This document shows, piece by piece, positions 60,184-64,000 of a stretch of DNA of 64,000 bases (position 1 is the first letter of the stretch; each line of letters starts with the position of its first letter). A program made the translations under genes and the position numbers. The notes under the pieces were generated by a model that was not told the origin of the DNA, searched no databases, and saw only the letters and a program-made list of their open reading frames with translations. The DNA lies in NCBI GenBank assembly GCA_965221655.1, contig OZ244906.1:2480001-2544000 (forward strand), read 5' to 3'. The DNA comes from Bin107 sp965221655. Lineage in GTDB: Bacteria > UBA8248.

Positions 60184-60671
60184 AACAACAGCTTGAAGGC
60201 CAGGTGGTTCTGGGCCGCGCGACCGACGTCATCAAGTGGGCGCGCAAGAACAGCCTGTGGCCCGCGCTGTTCGGTCTGGCGTGCTGCGCCATCGAGATGA
60301 TGTCCACCTCGGCGGCCAAGTACGACATCTCGCGCTTCGGGGCCGAGGTGTTTCGCGCCTCGCCGCGCCAGGCGGATTTGATGATCGTCGCGGGCAGGGT
60401 TTCGCGGAAGATGGCGCCCGTGCTGCGCCAGATTTACGATCAGATGCCCGAGCCGAAGTGGGTGATCTCCATGGGCGCGTGCGCGTCGACGGGCGGGATA
60501 TTCAACAACTACGCACTGGTGCAGGGGGTGGATGAGGTCGTGCCCGTCGACATCTACGTGCCGGGTTGTCCTCCCCGCCCCGAAACGCTCATCGACGGAA
60601 TCATGAAGCTCCAGGAGAAGATTGCGCAAGAGAGTCTCTACCGAGAGGATTCCGGCGTCACCTCTCTTTAA
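60174..60671 (+). CDS. nuoB: NADH-quinone oxidoreductase subunit B
   Basis: This 165-residue peripheral-arm subunit holds cluster N2, the last Fe-S cluster before quinone. All four ligands are present: C37-C38 (FGLACCAIEMM), C103 (MGACASTGG) and C132 (VPGCPPRPE). ATG 60174 was chosen over the in-frame GTG at 60153 because GGGGAG precedes it and homologues start near here. It overlaps the nuoA stop by 10 nt. A 100-nt gap follows before nuoC. Confidence 0.97.
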   Translation: MGLEQQLEGQVVLGRATDVIKWARKNSLWPALFGLACCAIEMMSTSAAKYDISRFGAEVFRASPRQADLMIVAGRVSRKMAPVLRQIYDQMPEPKWVISMGACASTGGIFNNYALVQGVDEVVPVDIYVPGCPPRPETLIDGIMKLQEKIAQESLYREDSGVTSL

Positions 60672-60773
60672 GGAACACGAACGCGAAGCATCCCCGGGGC
60701 CGCGTGCGTCGAAAATCGGCGCGGGGGCGCATTCTAGCCACGCGCGCCCACGAAGCGCAGGCGAACTTTCGAG

Positions 60774-61343
60774 GTGGGGCATTTGAGCGAAGAAGTTCCG
60801 AAGCAGGCCGAGGCGGAAAAGCCGATCGAGGAGCGAGACCCCGACGTCGTTTTGCTGCGCGCGAAGATCGGCAAGGGCTTTCTCTCCGCGCGTGCGCACC
60901 GGGGCCAGGTATCGGCCATGGTCGCGCCTGACGCCCTGCTCGAGGCTGCGCGCTTTTTGCGCGACGAGCGGGGCTACGCGCTGCTGAGCTTCGTCTGCGG
61001 GGTGGATTGTCTGGAGCTTTCGACGCCCTGGCGGTTCAAGGTCGTGTATTCGCTTCTCAATCCCGAGAAGGTGCGGCGGCTGCGGATAGAGACCCCCTGC
61101 GCGGACGACCTGGAGCCGAGGGTGCCCAGCGTCTGCGCAATATGGCCGGGCGCCCGCCTCCACGAGAGCGAGGCGTACGATTTGGTGGGCATCGAGTTCG
61201 AGGGACACCCCGGGCTCGAGCGCCTGCTCACGCCCGATGGGTTCGAGGGCTATCCCCACCGCAGGGATTTTGACATCTCCTCCGAGCCGGTGGCGTTTAC
61301 GTTCCGGGACACGCCCGCGGGCAAGCCCCGGGCGCAGGAATAG
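60774..61343 (+). CDS. nuoC: NADH-quinone oxidoreductase subunit C
   Basis: This subunit of about 189 residues is separate from NuoD, unlike the fused NuoCD of some enterobacteria. ESEAYDLVGIEFEGHP and LTPDGFEGYPHRRDFD are the 30-kDa subunit signatures that pack on NuoD and the quinone channel. The first 25 residues are charged and variable. GTG 60774 is the listed start; TTG 60783, with GAGGTGG upstream, may be the true one. nuoD begins 15 nt later. Confidence 0.94.
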   Translation: MGHLSEEVPKQAEAEKPIEERDPDVVLLRAKIGKGFLSARAHRGQVSAMVAPDALLEAARFLRDERGYALLSFVCGVDCLELSTPWRFKVVYSLLNPEKVRRLRIETPCADDLEPRVPSVCAIWPGARLHESEAYDLVGIEFEGHPGLERLLTPDGFEGYPHRRDFDISSEPVAFTFRDTPAGKPRAQE

Positions 61344-61358
61344 AGCAGGGAGGCGCAG

Positions 61359-62582
61359 GTGGCCACGCAGGTGCGAAACAGGGACCCGCTCGACAGCGAC
61401 GTGCTCGGCCCCATACGGACCGAGACCATGACGCTCAACATGGGGCCGCAGCACCCCAGCACCCACGGCGTGCTGCGCGTGGTGCTCGAGCTCGAGGGCG
61501 AAACGGTGCTCTCGTGCAAGCCCGTCATCGGCTATCTGCACACGGGCATAGAGAAGAACATGGAGGAGAAGACCTACAACAAGGCCCTCCCCATGACCGA
61601 CCGCATGGACTATCTTGCGCCGATGTCGAACAACCTGGGCTTCGTGCTGGCCGTGGAGAAGCTCCTGGACATGGACGTTCCCCGGCGCTGCAAGTACCTG
61701 CGGGTGCTGCTCGCCGAGATGACGCGGCTCAACAGCCACCTCGTCTGGCTCGGCACCCACGCCCTGGACCTGGGGGCGATGACCGTCTTTTTGTACTGTT
61801 TCAGGGAGCGCGAGCAGCTGCTCAAGATTTTCGAGAAAGTCTCGGGCGTGCGGATGATGACGAGCTACTTCCGCGTGGGCGGCGTGGCGCGCGAGCCCTA
61901 CCCGGAGTTTTATGCGGATTGCGCGGACTTTCTGCGGCCTTTCTCCGAGCGGGTGGACGAGTACGAGGAGCTCCTCACCGAGAACCCCATATACAGGCGG
62001 CGTACGCGCGGGGTGTGCTCCATGACGGCCGCGCAGGCTTTTGCCCTCGGCATCACCGGGCCGCTGCTCAGAGCCTGCGGCGTCGCCTACGACATCCGCA
62101 AGAACGAGCCCTACTCGGGGTATGAGGAGTTCGACTTCGAGATTCCCGTGGGCGAGGCGGGCGACATTCTGGACAGATACCTGGTGCGCATCGCCGAGAT
62201 GCGCGAGTCGCGCCGCATCGCGCTTCAGGCGCTCGAGGGAATGCCCGAGGGGCCGCTCATGGCGGACGACCCCAAGGTCGTGCCGCCGCCCAAGGAGCAG
62301 CTCGCCCACGACATGGAGGCGTTGATCCACCACTTCAAGATATTCACCGAGGGCTACAGCGTGCCCGCGGGGGAGGTATACCAGGTCATCGAATCCCCCC
62401 GGGGAGAGTTGGGCTACTACATCGTGAGCGACGGGAGTCCCGGCCCCTACAAGGTGAAGGTGCGCGCGCCGAGTTTCGCGAACCTCCACGCGCTCTCGGA
62501 AATTACCCGGGACGGGATGATGGGCGACGTGGTGGCGGCCATCGGCAGCATCGACATCGTGCTGGGCGAAATAGACCGCTGA
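61359..62582 (+). CDS. nuoD: NADH-quinone oxidoreductase subunit D
   Basis: This 407-residue subunit of the [NiFe]-hydrogenase-derived fold forms the quinone pocket with NuoB. MGPQHPSTHGVLR (pocket His), GYLHTGIEKNME, DRMDYLAPMSNN and VRAPSFANLHAL are all conserved, and the hydrogenase metal cysteines are absent as expected. The GTG start has AGGGAGG 5 nt upstream. Length and order match standard nuo operons. Confidence 0.97.
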   Translation: MATQVRNRDPLDSDVLGPIRTETMTLNMGPQHPSTHGVLRVVLELEGETVLSCKPVIGYLHTGIEKNMEEKTYNKALPMTDRMDYLAPMSNNLGFVLAVEKLLDMDVPRRCKYLRVLLAEMTRLNSHLVWLGTHALDLGAMTVFLYCFREREQLLKIFEKVSGVRMMTSYFRVGGVAREPYPEFYADCADFLRPFSERVDEYEELLTENPIYRRRTRGVCSMTAAQAFALGITGPLLRACGVAYDIRKNEPYSGYEEFDFEIPVGEAGDILDRYLVRIAEMRESRRIALQALEGMPEGPLMADDPKVVPPPKEQLAHDMEALIHHFKIFTEGYSVPAGEVYQVIESPRGELGYYIVSDGSPGPYKVKVRAPSFANLHALSEITRDGMMGDVVAAIGSIDIVLGEIDR

Positions 62583-62598
62583 GGCGGGGGGCTTTGTT

Positions 62599-63198
62599 TT
62601 GGAGTTGATACGGTTTCCCCATTCCGAACAAGAAGAGCGCTTTGAGTTCTCGCCCGAGAACGCGGCCGCGCTCGAGCGCATCATCGCCAAGTATCCGGTA
62701 AAGCGCTCCGCCCTGATTCCCGCACTCCAGCTGGCCCAGGAGCAGGAGGGCTTCATCACCAGCGCGGTGATGCAGTGCGTCGCCGAGATGTTCGAGGTCT
62801 CCCCCATGGAGGTGTGGGGGGTGGTGAGCTTCTACACCATGCTCAAGACCTCCCCCATCGGCGAGCACCACGTGCAGGTGTGCAACAACCTCTCCTGCGC
62901 GCTCATGGGGGCGGGCAAGCTGTTGCAAGCCATAGAGAACCGCCTGGATTGCGGCGTGGGCGAGACGCGCGCGGACGGAAAATTCTCCATCGAGGCCGTC
63001 GAGTGCCTCGGGGCGTGCGGGGGTGCTCCCTGCGTGCAGATAAACGAGCACTACTTCGAGGGTGCGACGCCCGGGATGATGGACGAGATTCTGGGCGCCC
63101 TGGAGCGGGGCGAGGCCGTCTCGCCCGTCGGGGCGGACGAGGTGGCCGCACCCGCTCTGGCGGATGTACCCGACGACGCGGCGAAAGAGCAGGAATAG
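62599..63198 (+). CDS. nuoE: NADH-quinone oxidoreductase subunit E
   Basis: This 199-residue thioredoxin-fold subunit of the NADH dehydrogenase module binds the 2Fe-2S cluster N1a with C95, C100, C136 and C140 (VCNNLSC and ECLGACGGAPC). WGVVSFYTML precedes the first pair. A tail of about 35 Ala/Asp/Glu-rich residues extends beyond the core. The TTG start at 62599 is 16 nt after nuoD with a GAGGCGGGGGG stretch upstream. nuoF follows within 5 nt. Confidence 0.95.
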   Translation: MELIRFPHSEQEERFEFSPENAAALERIIAKYPVKRSALIPALQLAQEQEGFITSAVMQCVAEMFEVSPMEVWGVVSFYTMLKTSPIGEHHVQVCNNLSCALMGAGKLLQAIENRLDCGVGETRADGKFSIEAVECLGACGGAPCVQINEHYFEGATPGMMDEILGALERGEAVSPVGADEVAAPALADVPDDAAKEQE

Positions 63199-63202
63199 AG
63201 AA

Positions 63203-64000
63203 ATGGCGCTGGTGCTGGAGAAGATCGTGACGGGCCGCTTCGATGACCCCGCGGCCGCGCACATGGCGGGCTACGAGGCCACGGGCGGCTACGCGGCGAT
63301 GCGCAAGCTGCTCGGTGGCGTCGCCCCCGCCGACGTGATCGAGCTCGTCAAGGCATCGGGCCTGCGCGGACGCGGCGGGGCGGGCTTTCCCTGCGGCCTC
63401 AAGTGGAGCTTCGTGCCCCAGGTCGACGGCCCCAAGTATCTTGCCGTGAACGCCGACGAGGGCGAGCCGGGCACCTTCAAGGACCGCGAGCTCATGCTGC
63501 GCGACCCCCACCAGCTGATAGAGGGCATCCTCATCGCCTGCTACGCCGTGGGCATCGAGAAGGCCTACATTTACGTGCGCGGAGAGTTTGTCGCCCCCTG
63601 GCGCGCGGTGGAGCGCGCCCTGGCCGAGGCCTACGAGAAGGGCTACGTCGGCAAGAACGTGATGGGCAGCGACTTCTCCTGCGACATCTACACCCACCGC
63701 GGGGCGGGCGCCTACATCTGCGGGGAGGAGACGGGGCTTCTCGAATCGCTGGAGGGCAAACGCGGCCACCCGCGCCTCAAGCCTCCCTTTCCGGCGGTGG
63801 TCGGCCTCTACGCGCGTCCCACCGTCATCAACAACGTGGAGACGCTCGCGAACCTTCCCCACATCGTGGACAAGGGGGCGGAGTGGTTCGCGGGCATCGG
63901 CATCGACGAGAAGAACGCGGGCACGCGCATGTACTGCGTCTCGGGCCACGTGGCGAAGCCGGGGCTCTACGAGTTGCCGCTCGGCCTCACCTGTGAGGAG
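63203..64000 (+). CDS. nuoF: NADH-quinone oxidoreductase subunit F, 3' end outside window
   Basis: The first 266 codons are visible and the frame continues past the window end. NuoF binds NADH and FMN and hands electrons to cluster N3. LRGRGGAGFPCGLKW, VNADEGEPGTFKDRE and GAYICGEETGLLESLEG are the FMN/NADH-site motifs, and NNVETLANLPHIV follows. The Cys ligands of N3 lie beyond the window. It starts 4 nt after the nuoE stop with an AATAGAGAA leader, so translation is likely coupled. Confidence 0.97.
   Translation, partial: MALVLEKIVTGRFDDPAAAHMAGYEATGGYAAMRKLLGGVAPADVIELVKASGLRGRGGAGFPCGLKWSFVPQVDGPKYLAVNADEGEPGTFKDRELMLRDPHQLIEGILIACYAVGIEKAYIYVRGEFVAPWRAVERALAEAYEKGYVGKNVMGSDFSCDIYTHRGAGAYICGEETGLLESLEGKRGHPRLKPPFPAVVGLYARPTVINNVETLANLPHIVDKGAEWFAGIGIDEKNAGTRMYCVSGHVAKPGLYELPLGLTCEE

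Noticed and set aside
1..64000. tRNA, rRNA or insertion sequence genes
   Set aside because: I saw no T-loop GGTTCGAATCC-type motifs, rRNA segments, transposase signatures or flanking IS repeats in the window.

Overview
The window is GC-rich DNA from a Gram-negative bacterium. Evidence for an outer membrane is an autotransporter-type beta-barrel followed by a SPOR domain, and Sec signal peptides. The gene set is mainly aerobic and heterotrophic: a complex I operon with separate nuoC and nuoD, ScpA/ScpB instead of MukB, many amidohydrolases, CoA-transferases and MFS carriers, and one in-frame UGA that looks like selenocysteine. This mix suits an uncultivated proteobacterial or neighbouring lineage, but the sequence alone does not fix the taxon.

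Layout. Positions 1-23270 (minus strand) hold two giant paralogous secreted proteins built from about 70 fibronectin type III modules. The second is complete (4386 aa) and ends in a beta-barrel plus a SPOR domain. Both are preceded by AT-rich islands that contrast with the GC-rich surroundings. Positions 23640-26829 carry crcB, bioF, a quinone oxidoreductase and a CopD-like membrane protein. Positions 26866-29430 carry a FIST sensor-like protein coupled to a 3-oxoacid CoA-transferase pair. Positions 29582-32798 carry a membrane spermidine-synthase-like protein, a D-malate/tartrate dehydrogenase-like enzyme and a PduO-type adenosyltransferase. Then come AI-2E permease, pgsA and rluB (minus), an enolase-superfamily enzyme overlapping an AtzA/SsnA-like amidohydrolase (plus), a KamA-like radical SAM protein, an EVE-domain protein, a PanE-like reductase and scpB/scpA (minus).

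Positions 43510-47262 form a coupled cluster: a GctAB/IpdAB-like pair, a PfkB kinase and a lipoprotein with three CcmI-C-like repeats. Positions 47375-50602 hold two tandem ACMSD-like amidohydrolases and a split nitrile hydratase/thiocyanate hydrolase-like pair, closed by a strong terminator. Positions 52078-56933 (minus) form an operon of amidohydrolase, NifU-like protein, two MFS carriers and a GrdB/PrdB-type selenoprotein. Positions 57059-59535 hold an EamA transporter and histidine decarboxylase with a double-ACT protein. Positions 59827-64000 are nuoA-nuoF, with nuoF cut by the window end.

The most unusual items are the FN3/beta-barrel/SPOR giant, the selenoprotein operon, the nitrile hydratase-like pair lacking its third part, the triple CcmI-like lipoprotein, and the GctAB-like pair lacking the transferase glutamate.
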